Source: Ceratotherium simum simum (Eukaryota; Chordata; Mammalia; Perissodactyla; Rhinocerotidae). From it: a DNA stretch of 64,000 nucleotides. The notes beneath the pieces were generated by a model, which saw only the letters and a list, made by a program, of their open reading frames with translations, did no database searches and was not told the origin of the DNA. The stretch is taken from contig NW_004454207.1 of assembly GCF_000283155.1 (NCBI RefSeq), forward strand, positions 2,554,465 through 2,618,464, in the 5' to 3' direction. Below are positions 51,577 to 63,670 of this stretch, one piece after another (position 1 is the stretch's first letter; each line of letters opens with the position of its first letter). Position numbers and translations under genes: made by a program.

Positions 51577-54500
51577 TTACTTTATAGGATCTATAAAGTA
51601 GTATAATTTGAAGTCAGGGATTGTGATGCCTCCAGCTTTGTTCTTTTTTCTCAGGGTTGCTTTGGCTATTCGGGGTCTTTTGTTGCTCCATATAAGTTTT
51701 AGGATTCTTTGTTCTATTTCCGTAAAGAATGTCATTGAGATTCTGTTTGGGATTGTATTGAATCTGTAGATTGTTTTAAGTAATATGGACATTTTAACTA
51801 TGTTTATTCTTCCAATCCATGTGCATGGAATATCTTTCCATTTCTTTATGTCATCTTCGATTTCTTTCAATAATGTCTTATAGTTTTCAGTGTATAGGTC
51901 TTTCACCTCCTTGGTTAAATTTATTCCTAGATATTTTACTCTTTTTGTTGTGATTGTAAATAGGATTGTATTCTTGAGTTCTCTTTCTGTTAGTTCGTTA
52001 TTAGAGTATAGAAATGCAACTGATTTTTGGAAGTTGATTTTGTACCCTGCAACTTTGCCGTAGTTGTTGATTATTTCTAATAGTTTTCTGATGGATTATT
52101 TAGGGTTTTCTACACATAGAATCACGTCATCTGCAAACAGCGAGAGTTTCACTTCTTTCTTACTAATTTGGATACCTTTTATTTCTTTTTCTTGTCTAAT
52201 TGCTCTAGGCAAAACCTCCAGTACTATATTGAATAGGAGTGGTGAGAGTGGACACCCTTGTCTTGTTCCTGTTCTCAGAGGGATGGCTTTTAGTTTTGTA
52301 TGATGTTGGCTGTGGGTTTGTCATATATGGCCTTTAAAATGCTGAGGTACTTCCCTTCTATACCCATTTTATTGAGAATTTTTATCATAAATGGATGTTG
52401 GATCCTGTCAAATGCTTTCTCTGCATCTATTGAGATGATCATGTGATTTTTATTCCTCATTTTGTGAATGTGGTCTATCACATTGATTGATTTGCAGATG
52501 TTGAACCATCCCTGTATCCCTGGTATAAATCCCACATGATCATGGTATATGATCCTTTTAATGTGTTTCTGTATTCAGTTTGCCGATATTTTGTTGAGGA
52601 TTTTTGCATCTATGTTCATCAGTGATATTGGCCTGTAATTTTCCTTCTTTGTGTTGTCCTTGTCTGGCTTTGGGATCAGGGTGATGTTGGCCTCATAGAA
52701 TGAGTTAGGAAGCATTCCATCTTCTTCAATTGTTTGGAATAGTTTGAGAAGGATAGGTATTAAGTCTTCTTTGAATGTTTGGTAGAATTCTCCAGAGAAG
52801 CCATCTGGTCCTGGACTTTTATTTTTTGAGACGTTTTTGATTACTGTTTCAATCTCTTTACTTGTGATTGGTCTATTCAGATTCTCTATAATGATCAGTT
52901 TGGGGAGGTTGTATGAGTCTAAGAATTTATCCGTTTCTTCTAGATTGTCCAATTTGTTGTCATATAAGTTTTCATAGTATTCACTTATAATCCTTTGTAT
53001 TTTTGTGGTATCCATTATAATTTCTACTCTTTCATTTCTAATTTTATTTATTTGAGGCTTCTCTCTTTATTCCTTAGTGAGTCTGGCTAAGGGCTTGTCA
53101 ATTTTGTTTATCATCTCAAAGAACCAAGCTCTTAGTTTCATTGATCCTTTCTACTTTTTTTTTGGTTTCTATTTCATTTATTTCTGCTCTGATTTTTATT
53201 GCTTCTCTCCTTCTGCTGAATTTGGGCTTTGTTTGTTCTTCTTTTTTCCAATTCTGTTAGGTCTAGTTTAAGATTACTTATTTGAGATTTTTCTTGTTTG
53301 TTCAGGTGGGCCTGTATTGCTATGAATTTCCCTCTTAGGACTGCTTTTTCTACATCCCTTAAGAGTTAGTATGATGTATTTTCATTTTCATCTCTCTCCA
53401 GATATTTTTTGATTTCTCATTTGATTTCTTCATTGATCCATTGGTTGTTCAGTACATGTTGTTTAGTCTCCACATATTTATGACTTTCCCAGCTTTTTTC
53501 TTGTAGTTGGTTTCTAGTTTCATAGCATTATGGTTGGAAAAGATGCTTGATATGATTTCAATCTTCTTAAGTTTATTGAGGCTTGCCTTGTTTCCCAACA
53601 TATGGTCTATCTTTGAGAATGTTCCATGGGCATTTGAGAAGAATGTGTATTCTGTTTTTGGATGGAATGTTCTATATATATGTATTAAGTCTATCTGGTC
53701 TAGTTTTTCATTTCATTCCACTATTTCCTTGTTGACTTTCTGTCTGGATGATCTATCCATTGATGTAAGTGGGGTGTTGAGGTCCCCTACTGTTATTGTG
53801 TTGCTGTTAATTTCTCCCTTTAGGTCTGTTAATAGTTGCTTTATGTACTTTGGTGCTCCTGTGTTAGGTACATAGATATTCATAAGTGTTATGTCCTCCT
53901 GGAGGAATATCTCTTTTATCATTATATACCGCCCCTCTTTGTCTCTCATTGTCTTTTTTATCTTGAAGTATACTTTGTCTGATATAAGTATGGCAATACC
54001 TGATTTCTTGTGTTTACCATTTGCTTGGAGTATCATCTTCCATCCCTTCACTCTAAGCCTATGTTTCTCCTTAGAGCTGAGATGTGTTTCCTGGAGGCAG
54101 CATATTGTTGGGTCTTGTGTTCTAGTCCATCCAACCACTCTGTGTCTTTTGATTGGCGAATTCAATCCATTTACATTTAGAGTGATTATTGATACATGAG
54201 GGCTTAATACTGCCATTTTATCTCTTGTTTTCCATTTGTTCTATATTTCCCTTGTTTCTCGTCCCATGTATTTCTGACAGCCATTTCAGTTTGATGATTT
54301 TCTATGATGGTTTTCTCAGTTTTCTCTTTATTTATCATTTGTGTCTCTGTTCTGAATTTTGTTTAGTGGTTACCATGAGGTTTGCATAAAAGATCTTGTA
54401 GATGAGATAGTCCATTTTCTGATAGCCTCTTATCTTCTTAGCCTAAGCAGTTTCCATCCCTATCCTCTTCACCATCTAAGTTATTGTTGTCACAACTTAT

Positions 54501-56560
54501 TCTGTTTTGTGTTGTGAGTTTGTGATTAAAATGAAGTGTTTATAGTTATTTTTGATGCTTTCCTTCCCTTTATCTTTAATATTATAGTTAAGTGTTTGCA
54601 AACCTGTTCTGATAGAGAGCTTCAATTTTCTGATTTTGTCTGTCTATCTCCTTGCTCAAGGCTTTTTAAACCTTTTCCTTTTTGTTTCAGGTATGAGGGC
54701 CTTCTTGATCATTTCTTGTGTGTGTGTGGGGGGGGGCTTGTGGTGATGAACTCCCTGAGCTTTTGTTTATCTGGGAAAGTTTTTATTTCTCCATCATATC
54801 TGAAGGATAATTTTGTTGGATATAGTATTCTCGGCTGAAAGTTTCTGTCTTTCAGTATTTTGAATATATCATTCCACTCTCTCCTAGCCTGTAAGGTTTC
54901 TGCTGAGAAAGCCACTGAAAGCCTGATATGGGTTCCTTTGTATGTTATTTTATTCTGCCTTGCTGCACTTAATATTTTTTCTTTGTCATTGACTTTTGCC
55001 AGTTTTACTAATATATGCCTTGGAGAAGGTCCTTTTGCATTGATGTAATTAGGAGTTCTATTGGCTTTGTTTACTTGTAATTCCAGTTCCTTCGCCAGGT
55101 TTGGGAAATTCTCAACTATTATTTCTTTGAACAAGCTCTCTGCACCTTTCTCCCTCCCTTCTCCCTCTGGAATACCTATAACCCTTATGTTGCATTTCCT
55201 AATTGAGTCAGATGTTTCTCAGAGAATTTCTTCACTTCTTTTTAGTCTTAGTTCTCTCTCCTCCTCCCCTGAAGCGTTTCTAATTTTATTTATTTATTTA
55301 TTTATTTTTCCCCCAAAGCCCCAGCAGATAGTTGTATGTCACAGCTGCACATCCGTCTAGTTGCTGTATGTGGGACATGGCCTCAGCATGGCCGGAGAAG
55401 CGGTGCATTGGGTCGGTGTGCACCCGGGATCCGAACCTGGGCCGCCAGCAGTGGAGCACACGCACTTAACTGCTAAGCCACGGGGCCAGCCCACCTGAAG
55501 CGTTTCTATATTTCTTTCCTCTAAATTACCAATTCTGTCCTCCATAATGTCAGCTCTGTTTTTTTTAAGATTCTAGATTGTTTTTTACGTCATTCATTGT
55601 GTTCTTCATCTCCAACATTTATGTTTGGTTTTTTTGTAGAGTTTCAATCTCTTTTGTGAAGAATTCCTTCTGCTCATTAATTTTATGCCTGCTCATTAAT
55701 TTCATTGAACTGTCTTTCTGAGTTTTCTTGTAACTCATTGAGTTTCTTTATAACTATTTTGAATTCTCTGTCATTTAGATTGTAAATTTCTGTGACTTCA
55801 GGATTGCTTTCTTGAGACTTGTCATTTTCCTTCTGCTTTGGAGTGTTAATGTATTTCTTCATGGTGTTTGATGGAGTGGACCTTTGCTGGCACATAGTGG
55901 TAGTATGTGGTCACAGATTCCACCTGCTATCACTTGGGGGGGCAGGAGCTGTGTTTTCTGAACCCGCCGTGTCTGCCAGAAGTTGTGCCTATAGGGATCT
56001 CTGCATTTGCCCACTGGCTGCTGCTGCTTCATACATGCAGGTGCAGGTGCTCTTGTGCAGATCCGCTGCTCTGGCTGACAGGCTGAGCTGGTGCACCAGG
56101 TATGCGTGGGGGGTGCTTTCTTTCACACATGATCCCATGTGATCCCACTCTCTATTCACTGGCAGCCCACCTGGGCTGCTCGGCTTGGTGGGGTGCCCAT
56201 GTGGTGTCTGAGCCACCTTGGTGTGGGGTGTTCCCACTGGCTGGGAAGCAACTCAGAGTGAAAGCATTCCTGCAGAGGGCTGCCTGTTCCCTGGTCTCTT
56301 CTCAGAGTTGTGCATTGGCCACCGCATGAGGTCCTACACCCTAGATTGCTGCCGCTGGGGAGGGGGAGGAGATCAGCTTACCTCTTTCCACTGCTTCCTG
56401 GGGATCCAGTACCCCCACCTTCGGATATATGGCTGCGTAGATCTCTCAGACATCCTATTGTGCTATGTGGATGCCCTTTGTTGGTTAATGAATGTCCTTT
56501 TTGTTGTATCTTAGCAAGGAGAGACTAAGGGAACAGCTCACTCTGCCGTGATGCTGACGT
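51577..56560 (-). mobile_element. L1 element, antisense, with 5' UTR, ORF1 and most of ORF2; 3' end missing
   Basis: Minus-strand order: 5' UTR (about 56560-55900), ORF1 (55895-55683 N-terminal and 55134-54709 C-terminal pieces), ORF2 endonuclease (54216-53713, with LNVNGLN and QETH), and reverse transcriptase pieces (53015-52575 and 52535-52290, with SIDAEKAFD; an FADD motif near 52120-52140). ORF2 stops after DFKLYY near 51590, and its C-terminus and the 3' UTR are absent. Numerous stops and frameshifts; the endonuclease GDxNT motif reads GDLNT. Interrupted by ERE 12. Confidence 0.9.
55283..55493 (-). mobile_element. ERE-type SINE 12, inserted in the L1 ORF1 region
   Basis: Same subtype as SINEs 6 and 10: TTTA tail, ccccaaagccccagcagata, head acggggccagccc. 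Perfect 15-base duplication cctgaagcgtttcta at 55268-55282 and 55494-55508. Confidence 0.96.
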
Positions 56561-56629
56561 CCAATCTGTTTTAAGACATTTTTTGTTTATACTTACCATA
56601 TTATCTTTTTCCATGTCATTCAATATTCT

Positions 56630-56867
56630 TTTTTTTTTAAGGAAGATTAGCCCTGAGATAACATCTGTTGCCAATCTTATTCTTTTTACTGAGGAAGATT
56701 GGCCCTCAGCTAACATCCATGCCCATCTTCCTCTCCTTTATATGGGATGCCACCACAGCATGGCTTGACAAGTGGTGCATGAGTCTGTGCCTGGGATCCA
56801 GACCTGTGAACCCCAAGCCACCAAAAAGGAGCACATGAACTTAACTGCTACACCACCAGGCCACCCC
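56630..56867 (-). mobile_element. ERE-type SINE 13
   Basis: Antisense, diverged two-module ERE with T-rich tail and head accaggccacccc. Perfect 14-base duplication tcattcaatattct at 56616-56629 and 56868-56881. Confidence 0.93.
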
Positions 56868-57004
56868 TCATTCAATATTCTAATATGTGACTTTTAGAGT
56901 CTGCATAATATTCTAAAGTAATATGTTTTAAATCCCATATCCTTCAAAGAATCTGAAACAACAGATCTTGGCTTAAGTACGAATCCCTTTACCTTTCTCT
57001 TGTA

Positions 57005-57475
57005 TATATCACAAGTGGTAGACTGTTAATTTGGTGGTTCCCAATAAACTATTGCTCCCATATTCATGCTCTTGTGGAGTGCCCTCCCTTATTGACTCTG
57101 GACTTGGCCAATAAATAGGACATTAGCAAGGATGATGCAAGCAGGAACTTATTAGTGCTTCCACCTTGGGGCTTATCTATTAAAATGCTCACTCTTAGAA
57201 TCTAACCACCATGAAAAGAAACCCAAGTCAGCTATGTGGAAAGCAAAAGAGCAAAAGGTCACAGCCTCCCAACCTTCCCTACCAGGACACCAGACATTTG
57301 AACAAAGCCATCTGATTGCAACCTCATGGGAGACCCCAATTGAGACTAACAGAAGAACAGACCAACAGAACCCCAGCCAACCCACAGAAAGATGAACAAA
57401 TAAAATGGTTGCTGTTTTAAGCCAATAAGTTTTGGAGTGGTTTGTTACACAGCAATAGATAATTGAAACATGATA
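57005..57475 (+). repeat. MaLR/ERVL-type LTR, near full length
   Basis: Starts gtggtagactgttaatttgg and ends ttgttacacagcaatagata, with gttttaagccaataagtttt near the 3' end. Fuller copy of the fragment at 2277-2525. Confidence 0.7.
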
Positions 57476-58977
57476 GCATATAACATGAATAGTTGCATCA
57501 AAATGGAAAATAAATCTTGAGAATCATAAACTCAAAAAGGACTTTTTGTTATTATCTGGTTAAATTGCTGAGGTCCTGGCTGATTAGATTACTTACAGAA
57601 AGAACATGAGTGGTGGAGTCAAAAAAACATGAATTGTAACTCAATTTTGCGTATTACTAGATATATGACTTCTTGGAGTATCAGCTTTCTTGTGGGCAAA
57701 TCAGATTTTAACAACAGCTACCTCTCAGGTGTTTTATTCTTAAGCTTTGCGAGTGATGGTGCTTCTAACTCAATGGAATCAGAAACAGGAAGAAGGAATG
57801 TATGAGTATGAGTTAACATTTTTATTAGAAAGCCATGTCTCTCGAATCCCAAGCAAGTGTTCTTTCCGCTATACCTCACTACTAATTAATCCACTTATGG
57901 GTCTGTGAAAACCAGATGGTGACATAGATGTCTGCAATGCCCACCTGGTAAAACTGCTTCTAGTTTTCCAAAGCAGCAGGCAGAACTGCTTGGAGACCAT
58001 TACATCTGTAAACAGCCTTTCCTTTTTTTAACCAACTCATCTACTCCATTATTTGCATCCGTGGCCTTTTTTCAAAGCATCTGACCTTTTGGACTCATCT
58101 GGTGAACTCTAATACTTACATCGGACCAGCCCTCAACGCGAAAGAAAGTTTTTATTATATGAATTTGCATATCCTGTCAAGGACATCTTCAGAACATTTT
58201 CATTTCAGGGTAAAATGAAACTTACAGGACTAAGCAGAGAGGTGATTCACATTTCAGTTTAAAGAGGGAATGAGAAAGAGAAGACAAGGTTCATTATGAC
58301 ACTGGGGCTTTACAATGCCAAAAATATACTATGGACAAAGGAACTATATAGGCTGTGTTCTATTTCCACATGGTATTTACAAAGAGCAGGCTCATGGTAT
58401 CTGCAAATCTCTAGTAAGGAATATTATTTGAAAAACATTTATGGCTGTATCTAACTGAAAGGGTTAAAACTTTAGACTTGTTATAAAAGTACCATGATGC
58501 TTGTCATTAAAGTCCTCTCTCCTTTTTATCAAGCAGACCTGACTGTCAGCATCCAAGAGTGGAAAAAGACACCAGAAACTGGGGAAGCAGCGGAGTTAAT
58601 ATCTACCTCTTACTCACATACTCACCCAAATCAAACAATTTGCATGGAGAAAGTGTGACATTAACATGTTATACTTCCCCGTGCTGGGAACACAGCATAA
58701 AGTGGACTAGTTTAAGGGATTTATTTAAGGGATTTATTTAGGTTCCCATAAGCTTTGGGAGCTTACAGCTTACATATGATACTAAGTTTCTACTGAACTA
58801 CTCTGATGTCTATGTTGGAATCAAATGGCAGAGCTGGGACTCAAACCTGGGGCTTCTGTCCTCAGCTGTATCCTTGTCCAACCACCACTCTGGATACCAG
58901 CTCAAGTCTGGGCTCCCTTTTAATTTCAGAGACTTAATCCCAAGAGTCCTTTAATTTTTAGATCTCCATATTAAAAT
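57476..58977. other. Intergenic sequence without recognised features
   Basis: Unique-looking DNA, with a 13-base tandem pair (taagggatttatt) near 58712. No gene-like feature. Confidence 0.5.
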
Positions 58978-59108
58978 ATGACACTAAACTAGGGCTGCCA
59001 GATAAAATACAGAATACCCAATTAAATTTGAATTTCAGATAAACAACAAATAATTTTTTAGTATAAGCATACCCCACTTTGCTAAATTTAGCAACACTAC
59101 ACTAAACC
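58978..59108 (+). mobile_element. DNA transposon fragment
   Basis: gggctgccagataaaataca, aaatttgaatttcagataaa and ttttttagtataagcatacc form one arm of a well-known palindromic DNA element. The second arm is degraded. Confidence 0.6.
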
Positions 59109-59399
59109 TTGACTACCCACCAAGGGCTGTTCAGATCCTCTTTATTTCTATCTAAAAGGAAAAAAGAAATGCAATGAGACTTATAAAACTAAGTGGTATC
59201 CCCGCCAATGAGAGGCCTGTTCTCACAAGCTAAATAGAAGAACTCTATCCTTTTTATCCAATAATTTCTTTTGAGCTAACTAACCTGCAGGGGACTGGGC
59301 TGACATTGTGGCCATCTTCTGTATCATCACTCAGACTGGGGTAGTTAACTGGCACTGCAACTATCTCTTCAGCAGGTCTTTCATAGGTTCAAGGTAAGT

Positions 59400-59782
59400 C
59401 ATTGCACTACTGCATGTAATACCAAAGATCTGAAACAACCCAGATGTCCATCAGTAGAGATGGTTAAGGAAATTGTGGAATATCCAGACAATGGAATGCT
59501 TTCTAGCTGTGCGAGAAGAATGAGGATGCTCCCTATATGAAGGTGTAGAAGGAATTCCAAATGAAAAAGGCAAGTGAGGAACAAAGTGTATGCTAACAAA
59601 GTATACTTGTGGGTAAAAAAAGGAGGAAGATAAGAGTATAAAGAAACTCTGGAAAGATAAATAAAGAACTAACGACAATGGTTTCTTGGGGGACGGGGAT
59701 GCGGGTGGAATTGGGTGGATGGTGCATAAGGAGAGAAGATGATTTTTTTACTCTGTCTCCATCTATGTATGTTTGTATGTAC
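59400..59782 (+). mobile_element. Old L1 3' end, sense
   Basis: aaacaacccagatgtccatc, caatggaatgctttctagct and gtgggtaaaaaaaggaggaa followed by gtttgtatgtacctg are an L1M-type 3' end. Confidence 0.7.
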
Positions 59783-59785
59783 CTG

Positions 59786-60596
59786 TGCAGAAAAGAGTTA
59801 ACATAGCAGGCCTGAGACTGCTCTCATTAGAAAGGCCTGCTTCTGGGGCTGGCCCTGTGGCGTAGTGGTTGAGTACGTGCGCTCCGCTGCTGGCGGCCCA
59901 GGTTCGGATCCCGGGTGCGCACCAATGTACCGCTTGTCAGGCCATGCTGTGGCGGCGTCCCATATAAAGTGGAGGAAGATGGGCACGGATGTTAGCCCAG
60001 GGCCAGTCTTCCTCAGCAACAAAAGAGGAGGATTGGCATGGATGTTAGCTCAGGGCTGATCTTCTCACACACACACACAAAAAAAAGAAAGAAAGGCCTG
60101 CTTCCAAGGCTGGCCTTTGACTGGTGTTCGGGAACTGGGATTTCTAGTGGGTTCCCACCATTCCCAGAACTAGTAAGAGTGGCTTGCTGTGCCTTAACTG
60201 TTTTTGTAAGCAGTATGATTTATGCTGGACACCTGCTTTCCTTTTGGGAGTCTGGAATTTTGGTATGTGCTGGGCAGAGGGTGCCTATGTGACCAGCCCC
60301 CAGTAAAACCCCTGGGTGCTCAGTATCTAATGAGCTTCCCTGGTAGACAACATTTTACATGTGTTTTCTCAACTGGTTGCTGGGGAAGTTAAGTGCATCC
60401 TGTGGGACTCCACTGGAGGAGGACTCTGGAAGCTTGTGTCTGGTTTCCTGCCATCGTGACCCCATGTATCTTTTCCCTTTGCTGATTTTGCTCTGTATCC
60501 TTCCACTGTAACGAATCAGAGCTGTGATATACTGAGGCCAGTGAGTCCTCCTAGTGAATCACTAAACCTTGGGTGCTCTTGGGGACCCTTGACACA
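59786..60596 (+). mobile_element. ERV LTR, second copy of the exon-2 LTR, split by an ERE
   Basis: Two parts (59786-59843 and 60105-60596) join into an LTR matching 11283-11837 along its length, with ccttttgggagtctggaatt and ttttccctttgctgatttt. The AATAAA of the other copy is AGTAAA here. Starts TG and ends CA. No proviral interior beside it. Confidence 0.8.
59844..60090 (+). mobile_element. ERE-type SINE 14, inside the LTR
   Basis: Sense, two-module ERE starting tggggctggccctgtggcgt with a CA run and A-rich tail. Perfect 14-base duplication gaaaggcctgcttc at 59830-59843 and 60091-60104. Confidence 0.96.
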
Positions 60597-60628
60597 GTTT
60601 CTCTTTCTCTCTCTCTCTATACATATAT

Positions 60629-60843
60629 ATAGTCATGTGCTGCTTAACGACGGGACTACATTCTGAGAAATGTTTCATTAGGTGAATTTGTCTTTCTGCA
60701 AACATAACAGCGTGCACTTACACAAACCTAGATAGTACAGCCTACTACACACCTAGGCTATATGATACTAATCTTATGGGACCACCATCGTGTATGAGGT
60801 CCGTTGTTGACTGAAATGTCATTATGCGGCTCATGATTGTATA
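60629..60843 (+). mobile_element. Tigger/MER2-like DNA transposon
   Basis: Terminal inverted repeats are visible: agtcatgtgctgcttaacga at the left and ttatgcggctcatgattgta at the right. Internal cctactacacacctaggcta is typical. Non-autonomous length. Confidence 0.7.
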
Positions 60844-60844
60844 T

Positions 60845-61852
60845 ATAAAAGTTCTGTACCACATGAATATATATTATCTATAAAAGTAAAAGAATAATGA
60901 AGGTCCTTTACTTTATATTTGCCTAACTAAAAGTCCCATTCAGTGTATCTCCCTTCTCTTCTTTCTTTCTTTTTCTATTTACTATACATAAGAGTTCTTG
61001 CCTCATGACTGTGTATTTTCTATTAACATTAAAGAAAAAATTGCAAAGCTATTGCCTTGCCTTATATTTGCCTAACTTGAAGCCCCATTCAAAATGTTTT
61101 CAGAGAGAGAAAGAGAAACAGAAAGAAGAAAAATGAAAGGAACAAAGAATACAACAAATTTCACTGCCTCAATCTCTAAGGAGACAGAAAATTCTTGTAA
61201 ATTTTACATGGCAGTGTGACCTTTTTTGTGTTTTTTTGTTTTTAAACTTTTTTCAGCTTTACACATCAATGTTTCGAAATCTTAGGGCTTTGATCTAGAA
61301 GAATATGTCCCTCTTTGAACATATAAAACAGTCTAGCACATAACTGGAAATACAGGTCTGCCATTTAGGAGAATGTTTTTGTCACAGAGCTTAAAGTCAC
61401 TTTTGGGGGGTAATATCATACATTAAAACAAGTTTTTATACAAAGAAAGATTGTAAAGATATTACCCAGACATAACCAAATTCACTGTGTGAATACTGAG
61501 TGGCTCTTGAATCAGAAAAAAAAGCTATAAAGGATGATTTGGGGACAAATTGGGGGAAATTTGAATATAAAATCGATATGAGATGATATTATGGATTTAT
61601 TATTAATTCTCTTAGGTGTCACCCTTATTTTAGGAGATATAGGCCTAAGTGTTTGAGGTAAAATCTCATGTTGTCCGCAACTGTCAAATGATTAAGAAAA
61701 ATATATATATACATCTATATCCACATACAAAGTGGTAAACCAACGTGGCTCAATATTAACAGTTATTGCACCTAGGCAGCAGGTCTACAGGTTACATTGT
61801 ACAATTCTTTCAACTTTTCTACATATCTGAAATTTTTCAAAATAAAAATGTT
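60845..61852. other. Intergenic AT-rich sequence without firm assignment
   Basis: An L1-like 3' end is possible near 61690-61850 (ttgtacaattctttcaactt, catatctgaaatttttcaaa), but the match is short. Confidence 0.4.
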
Positions 61853-62126
61853 GGGGGTCCAGCCCCGTGGCATAGCGGTTAAAGTTCCGCGTGCTCCGCT
61901 TTGGTGGCCTAGGTTTGTGGGTTCAGATCCCAGGGGTGGATATACACTACTCGTCAGCCATGCTGTGGTGGCATCCCACATATAAAATAGAGGAATATTG
62001 GTGCAGATGTTAACTCAGGGTTAATCTCCCTCAAGCAAACAAAAGAGGAAGATTTGCACAGATGTCAGCTCAGGGCTAATCTTCCTCAAACAAAAAGGGG
62101 AAGGTTGGCAAGTCTTCCTCACCAAA

Positions 62127-62130
<4 letters not shown>
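61853..62130 (+). mobile_element. ERE-type SINE 15
   Basis: Sense ERE starting gggggtccagccccgtggca with three copies of the aatcttcctc-type 3' module, ending in a TAA repeat. Target duplication not clear. Confidence 0.88.

Positions 62131-62166
<36 letters not shown>
62131..62166 (+). repeat. (TAA)n microsatellite, SINE tail
   Basis: About eleven perfect TAA units following the ERE; likely length-polymorphic. Confidence 0.95.
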
Positions 62167-62167
<1 letters not shown>

Positions 62168-62927
62168 TAAAAAGTGCAAACAAATGTTGGGAAGAAAAAG
62201 ATAAAACAAACAGGCTGTTAATATAATTGAAGTTGAAGTAGAATGATACAATATCAGTTATTAGAAAATCAGTAACCACTCTGCTACTGAATTCAGCACA
62301 TGGATTGAAGAGGACTTAGTATCTTTTGCATAAGGAAACATAGGCTGTATTTACGCTTGACTACTAGACAAGCCACACTTGCCTAAATTCCTGGTTAATT
62401 CAAACAGCTGATGAAACTAATCAGATGACTAGTCACTTCAATTGATTAATCTGTTTAATGATCTTCCTCTTAAAATTGATCTAATTGAATTGTTCTTATT
62501 TTCATGATCACTTTCATTTCATCATTATAAAGAATGATTTTTTAAGTACCTACTGTGGACAAGATGCTGGGGGCAGTGCATTCTTAACTCAAGGCATCTG
62601 TAATGTCATTGGGGAGCTAGGAGATATGAATCAAAGATAAATAACAATACAAGAAAGCATACTCAATAAGCAACATGTGTAGTATCATCATCTCTCAGGA
62701 TCTTACCATATAAAACCTGGATGTGTCTTCAGTGACCACACACAGCCTCATCCCTCACTTTACAGATGAGTAAGCAGATTTACTTTTTAGTAAATTTTTC
62801 AATGTTTTCTTTCAGACTCCGAGGTTGTTACTGTTGGTTTTTTGTTTGTTGTTGTCATCATACTTAGAATGATTTTCCCACTTCGAGATTATAAAAACAT
62901 TTATCTATGGTTTATTCTAGTACTTTT

Positions 62928-63198
62928 TTTTTTTTTTTTTTGGTGAGGGAGGTTGGCCATGAGCTAACATCCGTTGCCAATATTCCTCTTTTTGCTGAGG
63001 AAGATTGGCCTCTGTGCTAATATTCCTCAGCAAAAAGCTAACATCTGTGCCCATCTTCCTCTATTTTGTATATGGGACGCCACTACAGCATGGCTTGATG
63101 AGCGGTGCATAGGTCCATGCCTGGGATCCGAACCCATGAACCCCGGGCTGCCGAAGCAGAGCACGCAAACTTAACCACTATCACCAGGCTGGACCCTC
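62928..63198 (-). mobile_element. ERE-type SINE 16 with internal inverted duplication
   Basis: Antisense ERE with 13-base perfect duplication ttctagtactttt at 62915-62927 and 63199-63211. An extra piece of about 21 bases near 63021-63041 is an inverted copy of ctttttgctgaggaa from the preceding module. Confidence 0.94.
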
Positions 63199-63204
63199 TT
63201 CTAG

Positions 63205-63670
63205 TACTTTTAATGTTCAATGTCTTATATCTAAATTTTTGAACCATCTGAAGTTAATTTTGATGTAAGAAATGAGGTAGGACTATAGCTTAATTTTTTC
63301 TAAACTTTAAGCCAATTGCTCATTATTATCATAATTCCTTTTGTCATTGATGAGATTTTAAACTAATGTCCCATATGTGCCTTTACTTAATTCTGATATC
63401 TGTCTTCTTTCATCAATGTGCTGGTAGTATGCTTTGCAGGCAATGCAACATTAATACCCAACTGATTTCCAAAATGCCCCCCAGTATAGAATCTGCTCCC
63501 CAGTTTAGACTCAATCTGGCAAGTTACTCATGAAATCCTTTTGGTATTTGATTGGGATTGCACAGAGTTTACAAATCAATTTAAGCAAGATTTCCATTTT
63601 TTATAGAGTTGCGGCCTCTAGCCCTAATAACAATATATTTCCCTTCATTTACATATGTCTTTGCATCCTC
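63205..63670 (-). mobile_element. Old L1 fragment, antisense
   Basis: tgaagttaattttgatgtaa, tggtatttgattgggattgc and atttacatatgtctttgcat are antisense L1M-type 3' sequence. Confidence 0.65.

Noticed and set aside
53507..56528. Long plus-strand open frames in the 53.5-56.5 kb region
   Set aside because: They are the antisense of L1 ORF2, ORF1 and 5' UTR.
41727..56560. Idea that the sense L1 at 41.7 kb and the 3'-less antisense L1 at 51.6-56.6 kb are halves of one inverted insertion
   Set aside because: The 41.7-kb L1 has its own 16-base target duplication and A tail, so it is an independent insertion; the ORF2 breakpoints also do not meet.
41273..62166. Regular short repeats as a possible CRISPR-like or satellite array
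   Set aside because: They are simple TTTA and TAA microsatellites at SINE tails, without spacers.
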